From DATLFI01 sp035524895 (GTDB lineage: Bacteria > Acidobacteriota > Thermoanaerobaculia > Multivoradales > Multivoraceae), in the NCBI GenBank assembly GCA_035524895.1, contig DATLFI010000019.1:1-36769 (forward strand): 36,769 bases of DNA, in the 5' to 3' direction. Positions 8,374-16,337 of this stretch are shown in pieces. The notes under the pieces are model-generated. The model was not told where the DNA came from and did not search any database. It worked only from the letters and a program-made list of their open reading frames with translations. Every line of letters starts with the position of its first letter. Positions within the stretch are counted from its first letter, which is position 1. Both the position numbers and the translations under genes were made by a program.

Positions 8374-9222
8374 ATGCGAGAGCTCTCCCCCGAGTCCCTG
8401 GTGCTGGAGACCGTGCGCGCCGACACCGACCCGGCAATCGCCGGACTCGGTTGGCTCACCCTGACCCGCGCCGACCGACTGAACGCCATGGGGGCGACCA
8501 TGCTCCGCGAGCTGGTCGACGCGGCGCGCTGGTTCGACCAGCGGCTCGCGACCCGCGTCGTGATCGTGCGCGGCGAGGGACGCGCCTTCAGTGCAGGAGC
8601 CGACCTGCGCGATCCGCCGTCGGCCGCGCCGAGCAGCGACGCCGGAGGCGCAGACGACGACGCCTGGGCGGCGCGCCGGGAGGCCGGCCAGCGCGGCCTG
8701 CGCATGGCCAACGCTATCGAGCAGATGCGCGCCATCACGATCGCGCAGGTGCACGACTACGCCGTCGGCGGCGGCCTGGTGCTGGTGTCGGCCTGCGACC
8801 TGCGCGTTTGCGCCGAGGACGCGCAGCTCTTCATCCCCGAGGTCGAGCTCGGGATCCCGCTCGCCTGGGGCGGCATCCCGCGGCTGGTGCGCGAGATCGG
8901 GCCGGCCCTGACCAAGGAGCTGGTGATCACCTGTCGGCGCTTCGCCCCTTCCGAGGCCAAGGCGATCGGCTTCTTCAACCGTGTGGTGCCGCCGGAGCGC
9001 CTGGAAGCCGAGACGCTGGACCTGGCGCGACAGGTCTCGAGGATGCCGGCGGGTCCCGTGGTGATGACCAAGGACCACGTCAACGCCGTGACCAACGCCA
9101 TGGCACCTTCGCTCACCGCGTTCGCCGACGGCGAAGCGCTCGCTGCGGCGATGGCGGACCCGGGCGGGCGGGCAGCGCGCGAGAGTTACGTGGCGAAGGC
9201 GCTTCGCCGCTCGAAGGAATAG
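8374..9222 (+). CDS. Enoyl-CoA hydratase/isomerase (crotonase) family protein
   Basis: The 282-residue protein belongs to the crotonase superfamily, which acts on acyl-CoA thioesters in fatty-acid or aromatic degradation. The oxyanion-hole segments are visible: GEGRAFSAGADL at 68-79 and YAVGGGLVLVSACDLR at 129-144. Of the two catalytic glutamates of true hydratases, the second is kept (Glu156 in IPEVELG). The first is replaced by Val136 (GGGLVL where hydratases have GGGCEL). This pattern suggests an isomerase or another crotonase reaction rather than hydration. A stretch of about 20 residues rich in Ala, Asp and Ser is inserted after the first oxyanion loop (79-98). ATG 8374 is chosen over upstream in-frame starts because it has a GGAG 8 bases before it and the upstream codons look non-coding. 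It appears to stand alone. Confidence 0.88.
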   Translation: MRELSPESLVLETVRADTDPAIAGLGWLTLTRADRLNAMGATMLRELVDAARWFDQRLATRVVIVRGEGRAFSAGADLRDPPSAAPSSDAGGADDDAWAARREAGQRGLRMANAIEQMRAITIAQVHDYAVGGGLVLVSACDLRVCAEDAQLFIPEVELGIPLAWGGIPRLVREIGPALTKELVITCRRFAPSEAKAIGFFNRVVPPERLEAETLDLARQVSRMPAGPVVMTKDHVNAVTNAMAPSLTAFADGEALAAAMADPGGRAARESYVAKALRRSKE

Positions 9223-9302
9223 CGCACTCTCTACGCTTCGCGGAGCCTAGTCCCCGGCCGCGCCGCCGACCCGACCGCACGGCGGTGCCGTGGGGCCACG
9301 CG

Positions 9303-9308
9303 TAGACT
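9303..9308 (+). promoter_or_regulatory. TAGACT -10-like box, possible leaderless start
   Basis: TAGACT is followed by 9 bases and then the ATG of the DUF4153 gene. No Shine-Dalgarno sequence lies in between. The placement fits a leaderless or near-leaderless transcript. It matches the boxes before the genes starting at 1643 and 14896. Confidence 0.45.
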
Positions 9309-9317
9309 CTCCGCCTC

Positions 9318-10841
9318 ATGCGCTTTCCTAGTCTGCGCTCCCTCGCCGCACAGGCCGGCGCGGCCGCGCTGCGCTTCCCGCTGCCGCTGCTCGCGGCGGC
9401 AGCCGCCACCGCCTGCGCGATCTGGTCGATCGACTCGACACGCACCGAGGAGATGCCGATGCGCGGGCTGCAGACCGCGCTGCTCGGCCTGCCGCTGCTG
9501 CTCGCGGTGACGCTGCTCCACGAACGGTCGGCGGGCGACCCGCGGGCGCGGCGCTGGCGCGTGCTGGTGCTGGCCGCCGCGCTGGCGGCGCTCGGCGCGT
9601 ACTTCCTGGCCTGGCCGAGCTTCACTTGGAACGGCGGCTGGATCCGGTTCCTGCACCTCGCAGTCGCCTGCCACCTGCTGGTCGCGTTCCTGCCGTTCGT
9701 CGGACCGGCACAGCTCGCCAGCTTCTGGAGCTTCAACCGCTCGCTCTTCCTGCGCTTTCTCCTGTCGGCGCTGTTCGCGGCGGTGCTCTACGGCGGCACG
9801 ACCGTCGCGCTCCTGGGTCTCGACCGGCTGTTCGAGCTCGGGCTCGACGCGAAGCCGTACCTGCGGCTCGCGCTGCTCGCCACTCTGCTGTTCCACCCCT
9901 GGCACTTCCTCGCCGGCGTGCCGCGCCTGGTGGCATCGCCCGACGCGGTAGACCTCCCGGTAGCCCTGCGGGTGTTCGCGCAGTTCGTGCTGGTGCCGCT
10001 GGTCGCGCTCTACCTGCTCATCCTGAACGGCTACGTGGTGCGGCTCCTGGTGCTCCAGCACTGGCCGGTGCGCTTCCTCGGCCTCCTGGTCGCCGCTGTC
10101 GCGATCGCCGGCTGGCTCGCGCTCCTGCTGCTCTTCCCGCTGCGGCCGAAGCCGGAGTACCGCTGGCTCGACTGGTTCGAGCGGGCGTTCCATGTCCTCG
10201 TGCTGCCGCCCGCGATCGTGCTGCTGATCGCGATCGGCCGCCGCGTCGCCAAGCACGGCCTCACCGAGCCACGCTACCTGCTCGCCATGCTCGCGCTGTG
10301 GCTGATCGGTCTCTCGCTGTTTCATCTCGTCACGCAACAGCGCAACATCAAGCTGGTGCCGAGCTCGCTCGCGCTGCTCGCGCTGTTCACCTTCGGCGGG
10401 CCCTGGTCGGCATCAGCGGCATCGCGCTGGGAGCAGCGCGGGCGGCTGGCGGCGCTGCTCGAGGACGCCGCGATGCTGGAAGGCGAGCGAGCGAGAACGC
10501 CGCCCAAGCCGCTCGACTTCGAGACCCGCCGCGCGCTCAGCGGCACGGTCACGTATCTCCTGGCAGCGCACGGGGACGAAGCGCTGGCGCCGTGGCTCGA
10601 CGCCCGCGCCAGCGCGCACCGCGAGCCCTCGCTCGTGCTCCAGAAGGGCGCCAGCGTCGAGCCGCTGGCGCGGCGGGTGCTCGAGGACGTCGGCGTGGGC
10701 TACGTCGATCGCTGGACCGCGAGCACACCATCGACCACGCGGCTCCTCAACCGCTTCGCGTCACCGGACTCCGAACCGCTCGATGTGTCGGCGTCCACCC
10801 TGAGACCGAACCACGGCCTCACGGTCGCGCCGGAACCCTGA
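9318..10841 (+). CDS. DUF4153-type polytopic membrane protein
   Basis: The 507-residue protein has about ten hydrophobic helices from residue 20 to about 365, followed by a soluble C-terminal part of about 140 residues. The pattern of the membrane part, with FWSFNRSLFLRFLLSALFA, a LYLLILNGYVVRLL helix, a LLFPLRPKPEYRWLDWFERA loop and LTEPRYLLAMLALWLIGLS, resembles the DUF4153 family as I know it. The function of that family is not established. The soluble tail, which contains the degenerate TVTYLLAAHGDEAL segment, is also typical in position. The gene stands alone behind its own TAGACT box and ends 6 bp from the convergent GT2 gene. Confidence 0.75.
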   Translation: MRFPSLRSLAAQAGAAALRFPLPLLAAAAATACAIWSIDSTRTEEMPMRGLQTALLGLPLLLAVTLLHERSAGDPRARRWRVLVLAAALAALGAYFLAWPSFTWNGGWIRFLHLAVACHLLVAFLPFVGPAQLASFWSFNRSLFLRFLLSALFAAVLYGGTTVALLGLDRLFELGLDAKPYLRLALLATLLFHPWHFLAGVPRLVASPDAVDLPVALRVFAQFVLVPLVALYLLILNGYVVRLLVLQHWPVRFLGLLVAAVAIAGWLALLLLFPLRPKPEYRWLDWFERAFHVLVLPPAIVLLIAIGRRVAKHGLTEPRYLLAMLALWLIGLSLFHLVTQQRNIKLVPSSLALLALFTFGGPWSASAASRWEQRGRLAALLEDAAMLEGERARTPPKPLDFETRRALSGTVTYLLAAHGDEALAPWLDARASAHREPSLVLQKGASVEPLARRVLEDVGVGYVDRWTASTPSTTRLLNRFASPDSEPLDVSASTLRPNHGLTVAPEP

Positions 10842-10847
10842 GGCGCG

Positions 10848-11633
10848 TCAACGCCCCAGCCGGCGACGCACCAGCAGCCGCAACGTGTCGCGCACCGTCT
10901 TCCACACCTTCATCTTGCTGCCACCCTCCTTGAGGTCGTAGCGCAGGATGAGCGGCACCTCGTGGAAAACGAGGTCGAGCCGTCGCAGCTTGAGCAGGAT
11001 GTCGACCATGGCCTGGAATCCGCCCTGGTCGTAGAACGCCGGCCCGTACTCACGCGCGACGCGCCGCAGCACCTCCGCGCGGTAGGCGCGGTAGCCCGAG
11101 GTGTAGTCGCGGACGCCAGGCGTCGGGAAGAGCAGCGTGAACAGCCAGCGGCCGGCGAAGCTCAAGAAGCGCCGCTCCCAAGGAACGCCGCGCACGTGGC
11201 TCCCGCTACGGTAGCGCGACGCGATCACCACGTCGTTGCCCTCGCGCACCAGACGGACCATGGGCAAGATGAGCTCGGGGCTGTGCGTGTTGTCGGCGTC
11301 CATCGTCACCACGATGTCGTGGTCGTCTGCCAGCTCGGCGGCCGCCATCAGCCCGTCGCGCAGGCTGGCGCCCAAGCCCTGGTTGCGCTCGTGCCGCACT
11401 ACGTGCAGGCAAACCTCGTCGGCCAGGTGCGCCACGGACTCGACGGTGCCGTCGACGCTGCCGTCGTCGACCAGTACCACCTCGTAGGGCAACCTCGCCT
11501 CGAACATCGACTGCGCCAGACGCTCGAGCAGCGGCGGCAGCGACAGCGCCTCGTTGTAGGCGGGTAGCACCACCCACACCCGGCGGCGGCGGCGTGGCGC
11601 GGACCGCTCCTCCGCTTCCGACTCCGCGCTCAT
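10848..11633 (-). CDS. GT2 glycosyltransferase, polyprenyl-phosphate sugar synthase-like
   Basis: The 261-residue enzyme is of the DPM1/dolichol-phosphate mannosyltransferase type. Such enzymes transfer a sugar from a nucleotide donor to a polyprenyl phosphate at the cytoplasmic face of the membrane. Landmarks are VVLPAYNEALSLPPLL (23-38), VLVDDGSVDGT (54-64), RNQGLGASLRDGL (83-95) and the metal-binding MDADN at 111-115. SGYRAYR at 179-185 corresponds to the acceptor-side motif. No C-terminal membrane helices are present, as in soluble DPM1. The start at 11633 is the one that gives a normal family N-terminus and overlaps the upstream glycosyltransferase stop by 4 bp (ATGA); a much longer open frame upstream is antisense to nothing useful and was discarded. 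It probably makes the lipid-linked sugar used by the neighbouring GT-C enzyme. Confidence 0.92.
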   Translation of the reverse strand: MSAESEAEERSAPRRRRRVWVVLPAYNEALSLPPLLERLAQSMFEARLPYEVVLVDDGSVDGTVESVAHLADEVCLHVVRHERNQGLGASLRDGLMAAAELADDHDIVVTMDADNTHSPELILPMVRLVREGNDVVIASRYRSGSHVRGVPWERRFLSFAGRWLFTLLFPTPGVRDYTSGYRAYRAEVLRRVAREYGPAFYDQGGFQAMVDILLKLRRLDLVFHEVPLILRYDLKEGGSKMKVWKTVRDTLRLLVRRRLGR

Positions 11634-13567
11634 GCGTCGATCCCGTTTGGCGGCAGCCAGCGCCACACCTCGACGCGGGGGCGGAGGTCCTGGCCGAGGT
11701 GCTCGGGCAGGCGGATCTCGATCAGGGAGCCAGAGGCATCGACCTCGAAGCGCTCGGTCTGGTAGATGCTCTGGCGGCGTCTGGCACGGGTCCTCGCGAT
11801 CGCCAGCGCTTCGCCGCCGGCAGGCCGGATCTCGAGCTCGCGCGCGATGCCACCCACCCTGGGGAGCCACACCGAGAGCGAAACCCAGTCCCCGGCGCGG
11901 AGCTCCTCGGGTAGACGCAGCTCCACCACGCCGGGCTGGTCGGGCGAGAGCTCCGCCCGCAGCTCGACCGGCTCTCCGACCAGGTGCCACGGGTGGAGCA
12001 GCACCAACAACGACGGGCCCCGCCTCAGGAACGACCGCGCCACGAAGCGAGACCGCTGCTCCCGCGGCACGCGCTCCACACGCGCTCGGTAGAGCCCCTC
12101 GTCGGGACCATCGAGGCCGCGTCCGTGGCCGAGCACGAACACCTCTGCGTCGGCAGCGTCGAGTCGGGGCTCGGGAATGCTCGTCAACCGCTCGGGAGCC
12201 CAGAGCATGGCGCCACCGTCGAGATCGACGAAGCGAAGCCGCCGACCAGCGACCTCGGCCCCCTGCTCGACGAACACCGTGCGTAGGAAGTAAGGCCTCA
12301 GCTCGTCCTCGAGCCGTGCCTGCGCGCGGTCCACGGTGGTGGGGATCACGGGGTCGAGACAGAACGTGGCGGCCGCTGGCGCGAGCCACAGCACCAGACC
12401 CGTCGCCGCCACCAAGGCCGCGGGGCTTCGCCAGCGCGCCGCCATCGACCGTTCGCTCGCCAGCACCCAGAGGCGTCGGAGCAGCCAGGCCGCGGCGAGC
12501 GCGGTGAAGGGTGTGATCTGGAGGTAGTTGTTCACCTTGGGCAGCGTCGAAGCGGCGGCGTAGGCAACAACGAAGCCGATCGGCACGCTACCGAGGAGCG
12601 CCGCCTCGACCCGGCACTGCGGATCGACGCGCCGGTCGCAAGCACGCGCGACGAGGCCCGCGAGCCCGAGCAGCGCGGCGACGCCGAGCACCGGGCCGTG
12701 CTGCGCCGGGGCAACCACGATCTTGACCGCCTCCCAGAGCATGCCGGGGTGGCTGACCCCCGCGGCCGCGCCCTTGCTCTCGTAGATCCCGCCGAGACGC
12801 GGCAGGAACTCGAGCACCGGACCAAGGTGCGGGTTGACCACCAGGAAGGCGACGACGGAGGCCACACCTGCCTGCACCGACCACCACCACAACCGCGGCT
12901 GGCGGAAGCCGCGCAGCACTGCGAGCAACACCAGCGGCAGCGCCGCGGCGACTCCCGTGTACTTCGCGGCGGTGGCCAGCCCCACCGCCACCCCGACCAG
13001 CAGGAAGCGGGACCGCGATGGCGACCGCGACGCTTCGAGAGTCCAGAGGAAGGCCACCAGCACCAGGAGCGTGACCAGGATGTCGGGCTTGAAGAAAGAC
13101 GAGAGACGGATCTGGTTCGGCATCACCGCGACCAGCAACGCAGCCAGCAGGCCTGTCGGCGGATCGAACAGCCGCCGCCCGACCACGAACGTCAGCGCGA
13201 TCACCCCGAGACCGAAGGCCACCTGCACCAGGCGCGAGAGGAAGAACGCCGTCGCCGTCATCACTCCGGGTCGATCGGTTAGCACCTGCGCCGGGGGCCA
13301 ACCGGTGAGCCGGTAGAGACCGTGGCTCGTGGCCACGAGTGCCGTCTGCGGCAGGTAGGAAAGGCTCGGGTAGTAAGCGTTCGCTGGACGGAGCGTGCCG
13401 CTGCGGATCGCGGAGTCGACGTTTGCCAGCGAGAACTTTTCGTCGTAGAAGCGGCCGTAGTGGAGGCCGACGCTGGCGTAGGCGAGCCGCAGGGCGCCGC
13501 ACGCTACCAGGAGCACGACCAGCGCGACGCGCGCCCAGCGAGGCGAGCGGCGGTGCCCCTCAGCCAC
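11630..13567 (-). CDS. GT-C membrane glycosyltransferase (PMT/ArnT-like)
   Basis: The 645-residue protein has about ten to twelve hydrophobic helices up to residue 400 and a C-terminal domain of about 220 residues that is soluble and rich in beta-strand sequence. It has the GT-C signature in the first external loop: an acidic pair in GRFYDEKFS (Asp42, Glu43), equivalent to the catalytic site of PMT/ArnT enzymes, which take sugars from polyprenyl phosphate. VDSAIRSG, SYLPQT and KPDILVTLLV continue the family pattern. It sits between the RlmI-like gene (8 bp overlap at its start) and the GT2 gene (4 bp overlap at its end), so all three are probably one transcript. The acceptor could be lipid, polysaccharide or protein; the sequence does not tell. 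Confidence 0.85.
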   Translation of the reverse strand: MAEGHRRSPRWARVALVVLLVACGALRLAYASVGLHYGRFYDEKFSLANVDSAIRSGTLRPANAYYPSLSYLPQTALVATSHGLYRLTGWPPAQVLTDRPGVMTATAFFLSRLVQVAFGLGVIALTFVVGRRLFDPPTGLLAALLVAVMPNQIRLSSFFKPDILVTLLVLVAFLWTLEASRSPSRSRFLLVGVAVGLATAAKYTGVAAALPLVLLAVLRGFRQPRLWWWSVQAGVASVVAFLVVNPHLGPVLEFLPRLGGIYESKGAAAGVSHPGMLWEAVKIVVAPAQHGPVLGVAALLGLAGLVARACDRRVDPQCRVEAALLGSVPIGFVVAYAAASTLPKVNNYLQITPFTALAAAWLLRRLWVLASERSMAARWRSPAALVAATGLVLWLAPAAATFCLDPVIPTTVDRAQARLEDELRPYFLRTVFVEQGAEVAGRRLRFVDLDGGAMLWAPERLTSIPEPRLDAADAEVFVLGHGRGLDGPDEGLYRARVERVPREQRSRFVARSFLRRGPSLLVLLHPWHLVGEPVELRAELSPDQPGVVELRLPEELRAGDWVSLSVWLPRVGGIARELEIRPAGGEALAIARTRARRRQSIYQTERFEVDASGSLIEIRLPEHLGQDLRPRVEVWRWLPPNGIDA

Positions 13568-14759
13568 TCGAAAGCACCCTGCAGACGAAGCCCTTCAGGT
13601 ACGTCGCTTCGGGGAAGCTGAGCAGTGTCGGGTGGTCGGGCGCCTGACCGAGGCGCTCGACGATCTGCGCCTCGACGCGAGCGTCGAGAGCGGCATCGGC
13701 GACGATCTTCTGGAACAGCGCTGGCTCGAGCAGGCCCGAGCAGGAGAAGGTGTACAGGAGTCCGCCGGGACGCAACAGGAGGAACGACAGGCGGTTGATG
13801 TCCTTGTAGCCGCGCGCCGCTTGCTCGATACGCCCGCGCGAAGTGACGAACTTGGGCGGGTCGAGCACGATCGCGTCGAACCGCCTGCCCTCGGACAGCA
13901 GGCGACGCAGCAACGAGAACGCGTTCCCCTGGGCCTGCTCGAGGCGATCCGCGTCGAACCCGTTGGCGGCAGCCTGCTCGAGGCACTGCTGCAGCGCTGC
14001 CGCCGAATCTTCGACCTGCATCACGGACGCAGCACCGCCGGCGAGCGCGGCGAGCGAGAACCCGCCGGTGAAGGCGAACACGTCGAGCACCTCACGCCCT
14101 GACGCGTCGCTACGGAAGCGCAGCCGGTTGGGCCGCTGGTCGAGGTAGGTGCCGGTCTTGTGCCCCTGGCGCACGTCGACCAAGAGGCGCAGGCCGTCCT
14201 CGTCGATCTCGATGCGCTCGGGGGGCTCCTCGCCGGCGAGACAACCTGCGCGCAGGTCGAGACCCTCCTGGCGCCGCGCGCCGACATCGGAACGCTCCCA
14301 GAGCCCTCGAGGACCCAGCAGCTCGACGAGGACCGAGGTCACCGCATCGCGCCAGCGCTCCGCACCGGCCGAGAGGAACTGGCAAACGGCGAACTCGCCG
14401 TAGCGGTCGACGATCAGCCCCGGCAGCCCATCCGACTCCGCGTACACCAGTCGGCAGCCACCGTCCGGCGCCCGCGCCGACTCGCCGCGAGCGGCGATGG
14501 CGCGCTCGAGCCGATGACGGAAGAATGCTTCGTCGATCGCGACTTCCGGGTCGAAACTCCACACCCGCGCGCGGATCTGGGAGTGCGGCGAGTAAGCCGC
14601 CAGGGCAAGGCTCTCGCCGTCGGGCGCGAGAACCTCGACGGTCTCGCCAACGGCTGGCTCGCCCCGGACCTCGGCGACACCACCGGAGAAAATCCAGGGA
14701 TGGCGCCGCGTCAGGGAGCGCTCGGCGCGATGGTGGAGGCGCAGGGAGGGAGCCCGCAT
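13560..14759 (-). CDS. rlmI: Class I SAM-dependent rRNA methyltransferase, RlmI-like
   Basis: The 399-residue protein has the domain order of RlmI, the 23S rRNA m5C1962 methyltransferase: an N-terminal PUA domain opening with LTRRHPWIFSGGV (16-28), a middle EEHEA-like region with LVYAESDGLPGLIVDRYG (104-121), and a Rossmann methyltransferase domain. In the last, VLDVFAFTGGFSLAAL (224-239) is the SAM-binding loop, DAIVLDPPKF (295-304) is motif IV, and the YTFSCS segment (336-341) carries the catalytic-type Cys340. ATG 14759 gives a family-typical N-terminus; the open frame extends further upstream but into unlikely protein. It is first in an overlapping operon with two glycosyltransferases. 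The functional link is unclear and may be only transcriptional. The exact rRNA target is inferred from the family. Confidence 0.88.
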   Translation of the reverse strand: MRAPSLRLHHRAERSLTRRHPWIFSGGVAEVRGEPAVGETVEVLAPDGESLALAAYSPHSQIRARVWSFDPEVAIDEAFFRHRLERAIAARGESARAPDGGCRLVYAESDGLPGLIVDRYGEFAVCQFLSAGAERWRDAVTSVLVELLGPRGLWERSDVGARRQEGLDLRAGCLAGEEPPERIEIDEDGLRLLVDVRQGHKTGTYLDQRPNRLRFRSDASGREVLDVFAFTGGFSLAALAGGAASVMQVEDSAAALQQCLEQAAANGFDADRLEQAQGNAFSLLRRLLSEGRRFDAIVLDPPKFVTSRGRIEQAARGYKDINRLSFLLLRPGGLLYTFSCSGLLEPALFQKIVADAALDARVEAQIVERLGQAPDHPTLLSFPEATYLKGFVCRVLSSG

Positions 14760-14782
14760 GCCGGCATCCTTCCACAGGCCTA

Positions 14783-14850
14783 GCGCGCTGCAAGCGCGCA
14801 AAGCGCCGCAGGGCCCAGCGCGCCGTAGGCGCGCAACGCGCCGCAAGCGC
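14783..14850. repeat. Cluster of short GC palindromes between divergent genes
   Basis: Four related units lie head to tail in the 136 bp gap between the divergent rlmI-like and antiporter genes. GCGCGC-TGCAA-GCGCGC is at 14783-14799 and the perfect 7 bp hairpin GCGCGCC-GTA-GGCGCGC is at 14818-14834. Shorter relatives lie at 14803-14814 and 14838-14849. The consensus is roughly GCGC(C/T)G(C/T)A(A/G)GCGC, with spacing alternating between about 15 and 20 bp. A fifth, different hairpin (AGCC-TGTA-GGCT, 14877-14888) follows. They could be protein-binding sites, a REP-like element, or hairpins in the leader of either transcript. Confidence 0.5.
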
Positions 14851-14882
14851 CGCCGTGGACGCGGTGCTGCCCGCAAAGCCTG

Positions 14883-14888
14883 TAGGCT
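14883..14888 (+). promoter_or_regulatory. TAGGCT -10-like box, possible leaderless start
   Basis: TAGGCT is followed by 7 bases (CCGCCGC) and the GTG start of the antiporter gene. There is no Shine-Dalgarno site. It is the third example in the window of this spacing. The box overlaps the right arm of a small hairpin (14877-14888), which could modulate it. Confidence 0.4.
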
Positions 14889-14895
14889 CCGCCGC

Positions 14896-16233
14896 GTGTC
14901 CGAGTTCGACGTCGTCGCAGTCCTCACCACGATGGCCGCGCTGTTCGCGTGGATCAACCATCGCTGGTTCCACTTGCCCACCACCATCGGGCTGCTCGCC
15001 ATCTCGCTCCTGCTCTCGGTGGCACTGGTGGCGCTCGGGCGCGCGGGTCTGGCGCCGGTCGATACGTTCCTGCAGTTCGTCAGCGCCATCGACTTCGACG
15101 AGGCGCTGATCCACGGCATGCTCGGAGCGCTGCTGTTCGCGGGTGCGCTGCACGTCGACCTCGACGAGCTCCTGCGGCAGAAGGGCGTCATTGCGCTGTT
15201 GGCGACCGTGGGAGTGGTGATCTCGACCTGCGTCGTCGGGTTGCTCGCCCACCTCCTGTTCGGCGCGTTCGGGTTCGATGTTCCGCTCCTCGTCTGCTTC
15301 TTGTTCGGCGCCATCGTGTCGCCCACCGACCCGATCGCCGTCGGCGCGATCCTGCGCAAGGCTGGCGTGCCCAGGACACTGCTCACGAAAATCACAGGCG
15401 AGTCGCTGTTCAACGATGGCCTGGGTGTCGTGTTCTTCCTGCTGCTGCTCCAGCTCGCCTTCGGCGGCGCCGCGATCTCGGTGCTGGATGCGAGCCGTCT
15501 GCTCGCGGTCGAAGTGCTCGGTGGCGTCGCTTACGGGGCGCTGGCAGGCTGGCTCGCCTACCGCATGCTGCGGAGCGTCGATCACTACACGGTCGAGATC
15601 CTGATCACGCTCGCGCTGGTCACGGGCGGCTACGCCTTGGCGAGTCGCCTGCACGTCTCGGGTCCGCTCGCGATGGTGGTGGCAGGCCTCCTGCTCGGCA
15701 ATCGCGGGCGTTCCCTGGCCATGACCGAGAGCACCCGCCAGCGCCTGGACGGCTTCTGGGAGCTGGTCGACGAGTTTCTCAACGCCGTGCTGTTCGTGAT
15801 CATCGGAGTCGAGGTGGTGGCGGTCGACTTCGCGGAACCTGTGCTCCTGGCGAGCGTGCTCGCGATCCCGGCGGTGCTGTTCGCGCGTTGGGTGAGCGTC
15901 GCGCTGCCGGTGACCGCTCTGCGCCAACTGCGGACGTTCTCTCCCCATGTGGTGACGGTCCTGACCTGGAGCGGCCTCAAGGGCGGTATCTCGGTCGCGC
16001 TCGCCCTCTCCCTTCCCGCGGGCCCGCACCGCAGCCTGATCGTGACGGCCACCTACATCGTCGTCTGCTTCTCGATATTGGTGCAGGGGCTCACCGTGGG
16101 CCCCTTGGTGGCTCGACTGCTACGGTCCACACGAACCGAGGGTGATGCTGGTCCGACGGGCGCCACCCCCTCGGGTGGCCCGCTCCTGTCTCCCCGGGGT
16201 GGAAGGACGCCCAAACGCGACGTGACACAGTGA
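14896..16233 (+). CDS. CPA1-family Na+(K+)/H+ antiporter (NhaP-like)
   Basis: The 445-residue inner-membrane antiporter exchanges protons for sodium or potassium and supports pH and salt homeostasis. About twelve helices are visible. CPA1 ion-site motifs are present: SPTDPIAVGAIL at 142-153 (Asp145 on the unwound helix) and GESLFNDGLGVVFFLLL at 168-184 with the Asn173-Asp174 pair. Gly-rich helices around LHVSGPLAMVVAGLLLGN and TWSGLKGGISVALALSLP (the conserved Arg/Lys-Gly region) follow. The GTG at 14896 is chosen because the family's first helix starts directly after it and the upstream codons are Arg-rich repeat sequence. The C-terminal tail is short, about 35 residues, with no TrkA/RCK domain. 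Confidence 0.9.
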   Translation: MSEFDVVAVLTTMAALFAWINHRWFHLPTTIGLLAISLLLSVALVALGRAGLAPVDTFLQFVSAIDFDEALIHGMLGALLFAGALHVDLDELLRQKGVIALLATVGVVISTCVVGLLAHLLFGAFGFDVPLLVCFLFGAIVSPTDPIAVGAILRKAGVPRTLLTKITGESLFNDGLGVVFFLLLLQLAFGGAAISVLDASRLLAVEVLGGVAYGALAGWLAYRMLRSVDHYTVEILITLALVTGGYALASRLHVSGPLAMVVAGLLLGNRGRSLAMTESTRQRLDGFWELVDEFLNAVLFVIIGVEVVAVDFAEPVLLASVLAIPAVLFARWVSVALPVTALRQLRTFSPHVVTVLTWSGLKGGISVALALSLPAGPHRSLIVTATYIVVCFSILVQGLTVGPLVARLLRSTRTEGDAGPTGATPSGGPLLSPRGGRTPKRDVTQ

Positions 16234-16337
16234 GCTCCATCGTCACCACTTCGGACCTCCTGTCCGTACTAACGACACGCTCCTGAGGCGCAAGGACGAT
16301 CGCGACCCGCCGACGGGCCACTGCTTCGACATCGAAC

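Noticed and set aside
11634..12389. N-terminal extension of the GT2 enzyme by about 250 residues
   Set aside because: It is out-of-frame sequence within the GT-C gene; DPM1-like enzymes begin about where ATG 11633 places the start.
14110..16029. Minus-strand open frame of 639 codons opposite the antiporter
   Set aside because: It is low-complexity His/Arg/Glu/Gln-rich sequence antisense to a clear CPA1 gene and the rlmI-like gene.
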